Source: Phycisphaerales bacterium
GTDB taxonomy: Bacteria; Planctomycetota; Phycisphaerae; Phycisphaerales; UBA1924
NCBI GenBank assembly: GCA_016699835.1
Contig: CP064987.1
Coordinates: 2,852,001-2,916,000 of the forward strand
Direction of reading: 5' to 3'
DNA: 64,000 nucleotides
Made by a program: the position numbers and the translations under genes. Below the pieces are notes generated by a model. It did not search any database and was not told the DNA's origin. It worked only from the letters and a program-made list of their open reading frames with translations. Numbering within the stretch: the stretch's first letter is position 1; every line of letters starts with the position of its first letter. Shown here in pieces: positions 42,843-52,260 of the stretch.

Positions 42843-44312
42843 ATGCGACTTGTCCCCTCCGATAATGACCCTTCTGACAGGCTTACAGGCCACGCCGTGG
42901 TCGAGATTCACGTCCGGGAACCGATCACGGGCAAGACGATCTCCCATTTGGTCTTGCGTCTCGCAAGTGACTGTGCTGTAATGCCTTGCATGGAGCCTTC
43001 CTCCCTTGGCACTCAGGAGGCGGGCACGGACTCGTCAACGGTCTGTGGTCCCGTTGCCGGGCGCATTGCGTCCGAGGGGACGCCATTGGCACACGCCGTA
43101 GACGCATGGCTCGAGTACCTCAGAAGCCGCCGGAAGAAGCCCCGAAGCGTCGCGTCGTTTCGTCAGGTCGTGTCCAAGGCCATGGGTGAATGCGGATGGT
43201 CATCGCCGGCAGACGTGACGTTCGCCGCGGTGACGTCCTGGATGGGCGCTCAGGCCTGGAAGGGATCGACGTACAACCGCAATCTCTCGTGCTTCAGATC
43301 GCTGTGCAGGCACATGAAGCGGTCCGGAGTCATATCGCTCGACCCGCTGGAACTAGTCGAGCGTGCTGAGGATGATGGTGGGGAAGGGGCACGACCGGCG
43401 ACAGTGGACGAGGCCAGCAGGATCATCCTGCACGCGTGGGTTCGCGACCAGGCCGACCGCCGGTGCAAGGGAAATCGGGCGCTCTATTGGCTGTGCCTGT
43501 TCTCCCATGCCTCGCGGGTGACCGAACCGAGTCTGTGGAAGCGTCGGCACTTGGTGCTCGACCATCCCGTGCCGCATGTGATCTGGGAACCGGAGATCAA
43601 CAAGGGCCGCAAGCGCCGCGACTGTGCGCTCGCGCCCGAGATCGTCGAGCAACTCCGGCTCCATCTCGCCGCCGTCGATCGCGACCTTGCCGCAGCGGGA
43701 CTTGCTCCAGCCGGCCCGAACGATCCGGTGTTCCCGGTGGTTCCGAGCAAGGGGACATTCCTCGCTGATCGCGACGCCGCCGGTATCGCCGCCGAGGACT
43801 ATCGCGGCCGTCGGTTCAGCACGCACTCGGCCCGGAAGTACTTCGCGACGGTGCTCGGGTCGACCGCCAGCGAAAAAATGGTGGATTTTCTGATGCGGCA
43901 TTCCGGGCGGGTCGAGCACCGGTATTACATCCCACCCCTCGAGGAGCAAGCCTCGGCCCTGTCGGCACTTCCGCGTCTCTGGCCGGCATCCGGCCGGGGT
44001 GATGGGAATGCCCAGCCCAAACCGCCGGCGCGTGGTCCGCGTCATGATTCCTCGCCTGATGATTTGACAAACCGGGGCGACATGGCCGAAGATGGGGGCG
44101 GCACTCACGAGGGACTCCACGAAAACCCGTCCCGAGTTTCGTCCCCTGGCTCTGCTCCTTGCCCACGTGAGTGCCAACGAAGGTGGTCGATCGCAGAGTC
44201 GGGGACGATGATCGGGGAGTTGATGCGGGCGGTCGGGCAAGGCCGTCTCGAGCACGCGGAGGACGAGTTGAGTCCAGCCGCAGTATGCAGACGAAAATCG
44301 GCATTTGTTTGA
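42843..44312 (+). CDS. int: Tyrosine-type integrase
   Basis: 489 residues; ATG 42843 with GGAGG at 5 nt is preferred over the ATG at 42759. N-terminal SAM-like domain (LAHAVDAWLEYLRSRRKKPRS). Catalytic set: Arg in HASRVTEPSLW, Lys in INKGRKRR, HSARKYFATVLG (H-x-x-R), MRHSGRVEHRYY (His and Tyr). About 120 residues of disordered sequence follow the Tyr, longer than usual. The candidate att core lies in its last codons. Confidence 0.9.
   Translation: MRLVPSDNDPSDRLTGHAVVEIHVREPITGKTISHLVLRLASDCAVMPCMEPSSLGTQEAGTDSSTVCGPVAGRIASEGTPLAHAVDAWLEYLRSRRKKPRSVASFRQVVSKAMGECGWSSPADVTFAAVTSWMGAQAWKGSTYNRNLSCFRSLCRHMKRSGVISLDPLELVERAEDDGGEGARPATVDEASRIILHAWVRDQADRRCKGNRALYWLCLFSHASRVTEPSLWKRRHLVLDHPVPHVIWEPEINKGRKRRDCALAPEIVEQLRLHLAAVDRDLAAAGLAPAGPNDPVFPVVPSKGTFLADRDAAGIAAEDYRGRRFSTHSARKYFATVLGSTASEKMVDFLMRHSGRVEHRYYIPPLEEQASALSALPRLWPASGRGDGNAQPKPPARGPRHDSSPDDLTNRGDMAEDGGGTHEGLHENPSRVSSPGSAPCPRECQRRWSIAESGTMIGELMRAVGQGRLEHAEDELSPAAVCRRKSAFV
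44298..44306 (+). repeat. Candidate right att core inside the integrase 3' end
   Basis: TCGGCATTT, matching the tRNA-end copy at 2303-2311. If this is the core, the last two integrase codons are completed by host DNA. Confidence 0.4.
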
Positions 44313-44348
44313 GAGTCTTTCCCGGGATGACGGGATTCTGAAACGAGA

Positions 44349-44385
44349 AAGCCCCCGCGATGGTGCGGGGGCTTGTGTGTTTTTT
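44349..44385. terminator. Bidirectional terminator between int and the dockerin gene
   Basis: AAGCCCCCGC (44349-44358) pairs with GCGGGGGCTT (44365-44374), 6-nt loop, followed by a TTTTTT run on +; on - the stem is followed by TTTCTC. Serves both convergent genes. Confidence 0.85.
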
Positions 44386-44417
44386 GGGGTGCGGCGTGTG
44401 TGCCGGTCTGTGGTCGA

Positions 44418-46786
44418 TCAGCACCCAGCGAAGAAGTGATCGAGGAAGAAGAGCAGGTCGTCGATGGTGACGGCTCCGTCGGGAGTGCCTGTGGTAGAGC
44501 CGTCGTCGAGGTCTGCGGCGAGATTGCCGGCCTGGAAGACGGCGAGGAAGTAGAGGAGATCGTCGATGGTGACGGCGCCGTCGGGTGTGGCGGAGTTCGT
44601 GCCATCGTCGAGGTCGGCGGGGCAATCGGGGCAGTTGCCAAAGGTGTATCGGGCGAAGTAGGCGGAGGGGTTGCCGCCTGCTGCGGTGAAGGAACCTCCC
44701 ACGAGGACGTCTCCGTTCTGGAGAGCAACTAGATTTGTGACGGTATCGTTTACCCCTGAATCTAGGGCTGACCACGTACTTGTCGTCCAGTCATACAAGG
44801 CGACATTACGTGCCGCCACGCCGAATGCGTTAGAAAAACTGCCCCCTGTTACCACTTCACTGTTTGGGAGCACGACAAATGCGTTGATAGTATAAGACAC
44901 AGGCCATGTGGTAAAGGCCGACCATGTATTAATGTATGGGTTATATATCGCGTAGTCGAGTGCTGACTCCGCCTGCAGTCCTGAAGTTACCGCTTACGAT
45001 AATGTTGCCGTTGAGGAGCGGCGTAAATGAAAAAATAACACTGCTCGTGCCCGATCCCGGATTCGACCATGTGTCGCTGGTAGGATTGTATCGTGCGAGA
45101 TGGCTGACTTCGATGCCGCCCGCGATAGTGAAATATCCGCCCACGAGCACGTCGCCATTCTGAAGTACGGCAAGCGCATTGACCTTGTCGAAATCATCTG
45201 TGCCGATTCCAGAGCCAAGTGGAGACCAGGTGTTTGTGTCTGAGTGATAGCGGGCAATCTTGCGAGCGGTGACACTTCCGACGGAGTTGAAGTCGCCTCC
45301 TGCGATTATGTCGCCGTCCGCGAGCATACACATGGCGCGGATCGTGTTGTTCATGCCCGGCCCAAAGGCGGACCAAGTGCTCGACGTCGTGTTGTAACGG
45401 GCGATGCGGTTCACATGAACTCCGTCAACTTGATATAATGAGCCGCCCACAATAATGTCGCCTCCAGGCAACTCGACCGCGGCCTTGATCCCAAACTCGG
45501 TGCCGTATACGCCCGAGCCCATGGCAGACCACATGTTTGTCGATGGGTCGTAGCGAGCAACGTGGTTGACCGCAACTCCGCCCGCTGTGGTGAAGGCGCC
45601 GCTCACAATCACCTCGCCGCTCTGGAGCACCGTCATGTTGGAAATGGTGTCGTTCAAACCTCGCCCAAGAGTGGTCCATGTGTCTGAGGCCGACTGATAG
45701 CGAGCGATGCGATTGACATCCATTCCGCTAACTGAGGTAAAGGCCAGCCGCGATCACGTCGCCATTCTGGAGAACGGCTGACGCGCCGATAAAGCCGATC
45801 GTTCCTGAGCCAAGAGTTGTCCAGGTATTTGTGGCGGTTTGATACTTGGCGACTTGGTACCCGGTGCTTGTTCCGGGCCATTTGCTCCCCACGATAATGT
45901 CGCCGTCCGGGAGTACAGAGATTGTGTTGACGATGTCGGCCGCGCCTGATCCGAGAGTGGTCCATTGGTTCGTTGCCGGGCGATACCGGGCGATGCGGTT
46001 GGCCTGGGCCCCGCCGGCAGATTGGAATGATCCCCCCGCGACCAGGTCGCCATCTGGGAGCACCGCCATGTCGAAGATGGCGCTGTTTACGCCCGATCCG
46101 AGAGGCGACCATGTGTTTGTTGTTGGGTTGTAGCGGGCGATGTTGTTTGCCAGTGCTCCACCTGCCGAGATGAACGATCCTCCTGCGACTAGATCGCCAT
46201 CCGGGAGCACAACCAAGGCGAACGCGGTGCTGCCTAGGCCTGAGCCAAGTGCTGACCAAGTGTTCGTGGCGGGGTCATAGCGGGCAATATTGTTTGCTTC
46301 GACCCCGCCGGCTGATGAAAATAAACCGCCCGCAATCATGTTGCCGTCCGGGAGTACAGCTAGCGCGTGGACAGTGCCATTCAGGCCTGATCCAAGCGAT
46401 GTCCATGTGCTAGAGGTTGGATTGAAACGGGCTATGCGGTTCACCAGAACCCCGCCAGCAGAGCTGACTGTTCCGGCGGCGACAATGTCGCCATTATGGA
46501 GAACCGTCAGCGCCCGAACATCCCCGAGTACACCTGTTCCGAGGGCGGACCAAGTCTGCGTGGTCGGGTTGAAACGTGCGATTCGGCTTGCTGCAACGCC
46601 GCCCGCTATCGAAAAACGGCCCCCAACGATCAGGTCGCCATCGGGAAGGACTGCGGTGGATAGGGCATCATTGTTCAATCCCGGCACACCCTCGCCCGGG
46701 AGCCAGTGTGGGTCGCAAGGGCCTTGGCCGAATGCGCGAGAGCAGACTGGCATGAGCAGGGTGAACAGAACAAGCACAGTTCGCAC
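44418..46786 (-). pseudogene. Propeller-like repeat protein with GC-type dockerin tail, two frameshifts
   Basis: One gene in three frames. A signal peptide (VLVLFTLLMPVCSRAFGQ) leads into 14 repeats of about 49 residues of the form VLPDGDLIVGGxFSxAGGVxxNxIARYNPTTxTWxxLGSG, then two dockerin-like repeats ending DLLFFLDHFFAGC. Frame breaks fall in repeat 7 near 45750 (GCGGCTGGCCTTT) and repeat 12 near 44950 (ACTCGACTACGCG); each shifts +1. Repeats stay well conserved after both breaks, so inactivation is recent or the breaks are sequencing errors. Likely a secreted Kelch/delta-60-like surface protein. Start taken as GTG 46786; uncertain. Confidence 0.82.
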
Positions 46787-46875
46787 GACTGGGGAGGGTT
46801 GGTATATGGCTGACTCCTTTGTGCGATATCACAAGAGTTGTGCGAGGGTCTCTGGATGTCGGCGGGAGATGTCCG

Positions 46876-49800
46876 TCAGCACCCCGCGTTGAAGCGGTTG
46901 AGGTAGTAGAGGAGGTCGTCGATGGTGACGCCGCCGTCGGGGTTTCCTGTGGCGGTGCCGTCGTCGACGTCGGCGTTGAGGGTTCCGGCGTTGAAGGCGT
47001 TGAGGTAGTACAGCAGGTCGTCGATGGTGACGCCGCCGTCTGGTTGGCCTGTGCCGCTGCCGTCGTCGAAGTCGGCGACGCAGACGACGCGGAACTGCCG
47101 CATCATCTCGTGGTCCTCGTGCTCCAGGATGTGGCAGTGGTAGGGGAAGAGACCCGTGAAGCCCTCGAAGCGGGCGGCGACGCGGGTGATCATGTTGGGC
47201 GAGGCCTGGACGGTGTCCTTCCAGCCGGTCTCGGACGGGGAGGGCGGGATGAGCGGGCCGGTGGGGACGACGACGTTGCTGACGATGGTGAAGGCCTGGC
47301 GATCGAGGATCTGGAAGCGGACGAGGTGCATGTGCATGGGATGGGTGAAGGGTGAGCGGTTGACCCAGGACCAGATTTCCGTGGCGTTCTCGCGCGGGAA
47401 CTCGGTGATGTCGTCCCAGAGGAGGCCGTTGATCATCCAGGTGCCGTCGTCGTGGCCTGGGCAGTGGGCGTCGGCGAAGTTTCGGAGTTCGAGGGAGCGT
47501 TCGATCGTGCCCGGATTGATGTTCATGGGGGTGACGGGGACGAGGGTTGCGGGGAGGGCGTCGGTGTCGCCGGGGGAGTTGGTGACGCGGAACTGCATGA
47601 CCTGGGGGACTTCGCTGCCGGGCGTGCCGTTGGGGAAGGGGGCGACGGCGGAGTTGACGAACTCGATGGTGGTGCCGGTGGAGTAGGGGGCGAAGTCGAC
47701 GACGATCTCGGCGCGCTCGGCGGGAGAAAGGGTGATGGAGGTGAGGGGGACGGGGGTGGAGGTCATGCCCAGGTCTGTGGCGATGAGGTGGAAGGTGGCG
47801 TTGTTGGAGAGGGCGAGGGTGTAGGTGCGTGAGTTGCTGCCGTTCAAGAGGCGGAAGCGGTACTTGCCCTTACGGACATCGAGGAAAGGCCAGACCTTGC
47901 CGTTGACGCAGACGAACTCGCCGAAGAAGTCTTCCTGGAGATCGGTGTTGTACTTGAGTTGGCCCGTGGGGTGGAAGGAGCGGTCCTGGATGACCAGGGG
48001 GATGTCGTTGTGTCCCTGGGGGAGATTGAGGGCGTTGCTCTCGGTGTCTCGGAGGAGATAGAACCCGGCGAGGCCCATGTAGACGTTGAGTCGCGTGATG
48101 CCGAGGGCGTGGTCGTGGTACCACATGGTGCAGGCGGGCTGGTTGTTCGGGTAGGTGTAGAGGGGTGCGCCGGTGCCCGGGGGGAAGGCGGTGTCGGGGT
48201 CGCCGTCGGACTCGCTGGCGACCTTGGCGCCGTGGAGGTGGACGACGGTGACGGGGACGTTGCCGGTGACGTCGGGCCCGTGGAGGCAGGTGTCGACGTT
48301 GAGTCGGTGCTGGGTCTTGAGGGAGTTGTCCTCGTTTCGGAGGTTGTTGAACCAGTTGACGGTGACGGTTTGGCCCTTGAAGGCCTCGATGGTGTCGCCG
48401 GGGTACTTGCCGTCGTAGGCCCAGACCCAGGCGTCGCCGGAGAGCTCGGAGTGGAAGCGGTGGGTGGTCTCGACGATGTCGATGTCGTAGTGGGCGGCGC
48501 CGCCGGCGGAGCCTGTGGTGGGGACGGCGGTGCCTGGGATGGGGAGGGCGTCAATGTAGGGCGTGAGGATGATGGGGCAGTTGGCGTCGGCGCAGAGGGT
48601 GTTGTCGCCGTTGTAGGTGCCGTTGGAGGCGAGGCAGTTGGCGGCGGTGACGGTGACACAGAAGCCACTGGGAAGGCAGCAGGAGCCGGTGGGTTGGGGG
48701 CAGAGATTGGGGGAGCAGTTTGTGTTGTCGCCGTTGTAGAAGCCGCCGGCGGAGCTGCAGCCGACCTGGGTGTTGACCTGGCAAGAGCCGTCGGGGAAGC
48801 AGCAGGCGCCAGTAGCGGGGATGACCTGGTACTGGACTTCGAGGACGGGTTGATTGCCGCGGGTTGGGTTGTTCCTGGAGCCGAAGCCGCGGAGAGCGTT
48901 GCCGCCGAGGGCGTTGGAGGAGAGGATGATCCACCCGTGGTTCTGGCTTGGGTTCTGGATCCATTGCTGGACGTTGGCGGCTACTTGGGATCCTGTGAAG
49001 TCGTGGAAGGTGTTGAGGATGGTGGAGACGGTGGTGGTCGCGCTGGCGGGTGTGGCGAAGGCGCCGCCGGGAGTGGACCAGGCGGTGAAGGGGAAACTTC
49101 TCACGGTCCAGTTGGCATCGGTGATCTGTGCGGCGGCACCGGTGTATTCGTCACCGACCGCGTTGGACCCGGCCTCACCCCAGGATTGGGTGACGCGGTA
49201 GATGGAAACGCCGCGCGAGGCGGAGTCGTTGGTCTCGAGAAGGCGCAGGGTGAGCGTGGCGCTGATGACGGTGGCGTTGGAGGGGATGGAGGAGAGATCG
49301 AACTTGATGAGGCCGTTGCGGCTGAGGAGTTCGGTGAAGATGGAGCCTGTGGTTCCGGTGATAATGAACTCTCCAGCGCCATTGGAGTTGCCGGTGGCGT
49401 TCTCGTAGATCGTGGTATCCTGGAGGGCGCCGAAGGTGTCGGTGATGGTGGCGATGCAGGGGGAGGGAGAACAGGAAGTGCCGTGGCCTTGGTAGGTGCC
49501 GCCTTGAGTCGTGCAGTCGGCGGGCTCGAGGACGACGCAGGTTTGGTTGGGGAGGCAGCAGGCGCCCGTCGGCGGTGGACAGGGGTTGGGTGAGCAGGAG
49601 GTGTTGTTGCCTTGGTAGGTGCCGCTCTGGGAGTTGCACGAGGCCTGGGTGACGACGACACAGGTGCCGTCGACGAGGCAGCAGGCGCCGGTGGGCGGAG
49701 TGAAATCGACGGTCAGCGTCGGGCGGCTGGCGGTTGTGGCAAAGGTTCGGGAGGCGAACTTCTTGGTGCTGCCGAGGGTGGTCTCGTTGCCTCGGACGAT

Positions 49801-50403
49801 CCAGCCGAAGTTGGTGGAGGAGTTGTTCACCCAGTTGGAGACGTCGGTGATCATGCCGGCGCTGGACCAGGTGTAGGCGCCCGTGGCGCCGACGGAGAGG
49901 GTGGCGCTGGAGCCGGCGGTGAACTGGCCGCCGGCGGTGGACCAGTTGGTGCCGGAGAAGAAGCGGTGGATCCAGGTGACGGAGTTGGTGGTGGGCGCGC
50001 CGCCGGAGCCGCCGCCGGTGCCGCCGGTGGAGGTTCCTTCGCCCCAATCGGCGAGGACTTTGTGGAGGGTGATGTTGAAGTTGCCGCTGGCGTTGTTCTG
50101 GATGGCGGTCAGTTTGAGCGTGACACTGTTGATGGTGGAGCCTGCGGGGATGGAGGAGAGGTTGAAGGCGAGGATGCCGCGTCGGATGCCCTCACCCGCG
50201 CCGCCCTGGTTGGTGTGGCCGACTTGGAAGCCGTCCTCGCCGCCGTTGGCGAAGTCGCCTTGTGCGTCCTCGATGAGTGTGGCGTCCTTGGTTGGGGTGA
50301 GGACGACGGAGTCGGCGAGCGCGGGTGTGGTGAGCGTGACGGCGAGGGCCAGGGCGAGAGTGTTCGCACGGATGGCGCTGGACCACGAGAAGAGCGAGGG
50401 CAT
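46876..50403 (-). CDS. Multicopper oxidase with two DNRLRE-like domains and dockerin tail
   Basis: 1175 residues from ATG 50403 (AAGGAG upstream; the frame extends further but without support). Signal peptide to about 32. DNRLRE-like domains at about 35-245 and 345-555 (DATLIEDAQGDFANGGED, GILAFNLSSIPAGSTI; DTTIYENATGNSNGAGE, GLIKFDLSSIP). Four Cys-rich repeats of type TGACCLPDGTCVVVT. Multicopper oxidase at about 655-1100 with all copper motifs: VVHLHG, WYHDHA, HPMHMHL, YHCHILEHEDHEMM. C-terminal double dockerin-like repeat ends LLYYLNRFNAGC. Extracellular oxidase of the CotA/laccase type; substrate unknown. Confidence 0.92.
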   Translation of the reverse strand: MPSLFSWSSAIRANTLALALAVTLTTPALADSVVLTPTKDATLIEDAQGDFANGGEDGFQVGHTNQGGAGEGIRRGILAFNLSSIPAGSTINSVTLKLTAIQNNASGNFNITLHKVLADWGEGTSTGGTGGGSGGAPTTNSVTWIHRFFSGTNWSTAGGQFTAGSSATLSVGATGAYTWSSAGMITDVSNWVNNSSTNFGWIVRGNETTLGSTKKFASRTFATTASRPTLTVDFTPPTGACCLVDGTCVVVTQASCNSQSGTYQGNNTSCSPNPCPPPTGACCLPNQTCVVLEPADCTTQGGTYQGHGTSCSPSPCIATITDTFGALQDTTIYENATGNSNGAGEFIITGTTGSIFTELLSRNGLIKFDLSSIPSNATVISATLTLRLLETNDSASRGVSIYRVTQSWGEAGSNAVGDEYTGAAAQITDANWTVRSFPFTAWSTPGGAFATPASATTTVSTILNTFHDFTGSQVAANVQQWIQNPSQNHGWIILSSNALGGNALRGFGSRNNPTRGNQPVLEVQYQVIPATGACCFPDGSCQVNTQVGCSSAGGFYNGDNTNCSPNLCPQPTGSCCLPSGFCVTVTAANCLASNGTYNGDNTLCADANCPIILTPYIDALPIPGTAVPTTGSAGGAAHYDIDIVETTHRFHSELSGDAWVWAYDGKYPGDTIEAFKGQTVTVNWFNNLRNEDNSLKTQHRLNVDTCLHGPDVTGNVPVTVVHLHGAKVASESDGDPDTAFPPGTGAPLYTYPNNQPACTMWYHDHALGITRLNVYMGLAGFYLLRDTESNALNLPQGHNDIPLVIQDRSFHPTGQLKYNTDLQEDFFGEFVCVNGKVWPFLDVRKGKYRFRLLNGSNSRTYTLALSNNATFHLIATDLGMTSTPVPLTSITLSPAERAEIVVDFAPYSTGTTIEFVNSAVAPFPNGTPGSEVPQVMQFRVTNSPGDTDALPATLVPVTPMNINPGTIERSLELRNFADAHCPGHDDGTWMINGLLWDDITEFPRENATEIWSWVNRSPFTHPMHMHLVRFQILDRQAFTIVSNVVVPTGPLIPPSPSETGWKDTVQASPNMITRVAARFEGFTGLFPYHCHILEHEDHEMMRQFRVVCVADFDDGSGTGQPDGGVTIDDLLYYLNAFNAGTLNADVDDGTATGNPDGGVTIDDLLYYLNRFNAGC

Positions 50404-50600
50404 CGGAGACTCCTTGCACACGGACAGGGGCGCTGCGTATGAGTGAGCGCTTGGGACGGCACTGATCGGGCGGATGGCCCTGAATACCAAGGTCATAGCG
50501 TACCACCGAAGCATGGTGGGCACAATGGGAATCGGCTTGGAAACGGGTTGATCCCCAGGTTTTCGTGGGGGTGAGGGTCGTGGAGGTTTGGGCGAGGGAG

Positions 50601-51503
50601 TTAGACCGAGGCCGGGTGCCAGATGGTTTTCATTTCGACGAAGGGCTCGATCCAGGAGACCCCCTGGGCCGTTATCCAGTCGGTGTTCTGGCGGATCTTG
50701 ACGCGTTTGAGATTCTCGGCGGCACCGGCGCGGAGGGCGGCAGCGTGGTCAAGAGAGTCGCAAGCGGCGTGGACGGCGTCGATGTCGCGGTGCGAGGCGA
50801 TGTGGGGGATGAGTTCGCTGTGATCGGCGGTGAGAATATTTACAACGCCGGGCGGGATGTCGCTGGTGGCGCAGGCTTCAGCGAAGATGGTGGCGATGGT
50901 TGGGGCGGATTGGCTGGGGACAAGGATCGCGGTGTTGCCCGGGCAGAGCACAGGGGCGAGGAGTGAAACGATGGCGAGGAGTGGTGGCGAGTTGGGGCAG
51001 AGGATGGCGACGACGCCAGTGGGGTCGGGAACGGTGAAGTTGTAGTGGGGGCTGGCGACGGGGTTCTGGCCGCCGAGGATCTGGGCGTGCTTGTCCGCCC
51101 AGCCGGCGTAGTGGACGAGGCGGTCGATGGAGGCGGCGACCTCGTGGGCGGGCGAGAGGCGCGGCGTGGACGATTTGGACTTGGCGGATTTCGCTGCAGG
51201 CTTTGCTGGTTTCTGGTACAGAGCGAGTTCGTGCTCGAACTCGTTGGCGCGGGCCTCGATCATCTCGGCAAGGCGGTAGAGGATCTGGCCACGGTTGTAG
51301 GCTGTGGCGGCGGCCCATTTGGGTTGGGCGGCGCGGGCGTGCTCGACGGCGTCTCGGAGGTCTTTGCGCGAGGCGAGGGAGACGTGGGCGATGAGGGAGC
51401 CATCGGCGGCATGGGCGGGAGTGGTGCGGCCTGATTCGCTCCGGGGGAACTGGCCATTGATGTAGAGTTTGCAAGTCTTATGGACTTCGAGCCTGGTGGA
51501 CAT
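50601..51503 (-). CDS. Short aldehyde dehydrogenase-like protein without catalytic half
   Basis: 300 residues from ATG 51503. KTCKLYINGQFPRSESGR, AYNRGQILYRLAEMIEARA, PTGVVAILCPNSPPLLAIVSLLAPVLCPGNTAILVPS and PPGVVNILT are ALDH cofactor-domain motifs, and EPFVEMKTIWHPAS is the family C-terminus. The segment with catalytic Cys (GQ-x-C) and its Glu is absent, so activity is doubtful. Similar short forms exist beside full-length ALDHs elsewhere; none is seen next to it here. Confidence 0.8.
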   Translation of the reverse strand: MSTRLEVHKTCKLYINGQFPRSESGRTTPAHAADGSLIAHVSLASRKDLRDAVEHARAAQPKWAAATAYNRGQILYRLAEMIEARANEFEHELALYQKPAKPAAKSAKSKSSTPRLSPAHEVAASIDRLVHYAGWADKHAQILGGQNPVASPHYNFTVPDPTGVVAILCPNSPPLLAIVSLLAPVLCPGNTAILVPSQSAPTIATIFAEACATSDIPPGVVNILTADHSELIPHIASHRDIDAVHAACDSLDHAAALRAGAAENLKRVKIRQNTDWITAQGVSWIEPFVEMKTIWHPASV

Positions 51504-51559
51504 GGATCGCTCCCGTCGCGCGGCCCGGTGGAGTGGTTGGCTCTCCGGGAGATCGCGCT

Positions 51560-52108
51560 TCACCAAGTGTACGGCGAGTCGGGGGATTCCTCGTGGGCGT
51601 GCTCGCTCTGGCGGGCGAGGAGGTCGCTGTAACTGCAGTCGATGACCTCGCCCATGACGGGCTGGAAGGCCTTGCGGAGTTCGGTGATGGCGTCGTGGCA
51701 GCGGGCGAGGTTGTGCTCGCGACTCACGAGGCACTCGAACTCGAGGAAGTTGCCGAGGTTCTCGACGGCGTCGAGGTGGATTCGGGAGTTCCCGATCATC
51801 CAGAGCGATCGTCGTTTCTTGACGGCGACCCAGATGGGGAGGGGTTGCGTGCCGAAGCGTTCGAGGGCCTGCTGCTCGGAGTAGATGGCGAAGTGGCTGA
51901 GTTTGGGCCTGGCGAGGTTGGGACGTTCGTAGAAGATGTATTCGGTCTCTTCGCCGATGGTCTCGCGGCGTTTGAGCCGGCCTGTGGGCGTGCGGAAATA
52001 GGTGTCGGTCTGGACGAGGTCGGCGATCCAGGTGGCCTTGAGGGCGTGGCAAATGGACCGGGCGAGGCCCGGGTCTCGGAGTTCGGCTTTGAACTCGACG
52101 TTGTGCAT
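51560..52108 (-). CDS. CYTH-domain protein (class IV adenylate cyclase-like)
   Basis: 182 residues from ATG 52108. MHNVEFKAELRDP (the E-x-K-like start), QTDTYFRTPTGRLKRRE, VKKRRSLWMIGNSRIHLDAVENLGNFLEFE are the CYTH tunnel motifs with charged residues. Such proteins bind triphosphates; cyclase or polyphosphatase activity cannot be chosen from sequence. Divergent from the ACMSD-like gene. Confidence 0.82.
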   Translation of the reverse strand: MHNVEFKAELRDPGLARSICHALKATWIADLVQTDTYFRTPTGRLKRRETIGEETEYIFYERPNLARPKLSHFAIYSEQQALERFGTQPLPIWVAVKKRRSLWMIGNSRIHLDAVENLGNFLEFECLVSREHNLARCHDAITELRKAFQPVMGEVIDCSYSDLLARQSEHAHEESPDSPYTW

Positions 52109-52260
52109 GGATCGATGGACCGAGAACGTGGGACGAGAGGGCGTACGCGATGAGCGTATCGGCGAGTGAACGTCGCGCATTGATCGACGGCCGGGAAAGA
52201 TGGGTGAATGAATCGCATACGATCCGCGCGTTCCGAATGGTTGACAAGGAATCCCACGCC

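Larger units (their letters stand above)
2303..44306. mobile_element. Integrated siphovirus-type prophage, about 42 kb
   Basis: Contains a tyrosine integrase, replication/recombination genes and a full HK97-like head and lambda-like tail set in conventional order, bounded by a tRNA on the left and host genes on the right. No gene of the head-packaging-tail set seems missing, except that I cannot identify an endolysin. Early genes run on +, late genes on -, converging at 15.5 kb. The exact edges rest on a short candidate att repeat. Confidence 0.9.

Noticed and set aside
2303..44306. Element is a gene transfer agent or conjugative element
   Set aside because: It has integrase, replication genes, HNH, methyltransferase and cargo typical of an active phage; no conjugation genes.
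47959..49593. 544-codon open frame on + across the multicopper oxidase gene
   Set aside because: Gly/Val/Glu-rich antisense shadow; the - strand has clear copper motifs.
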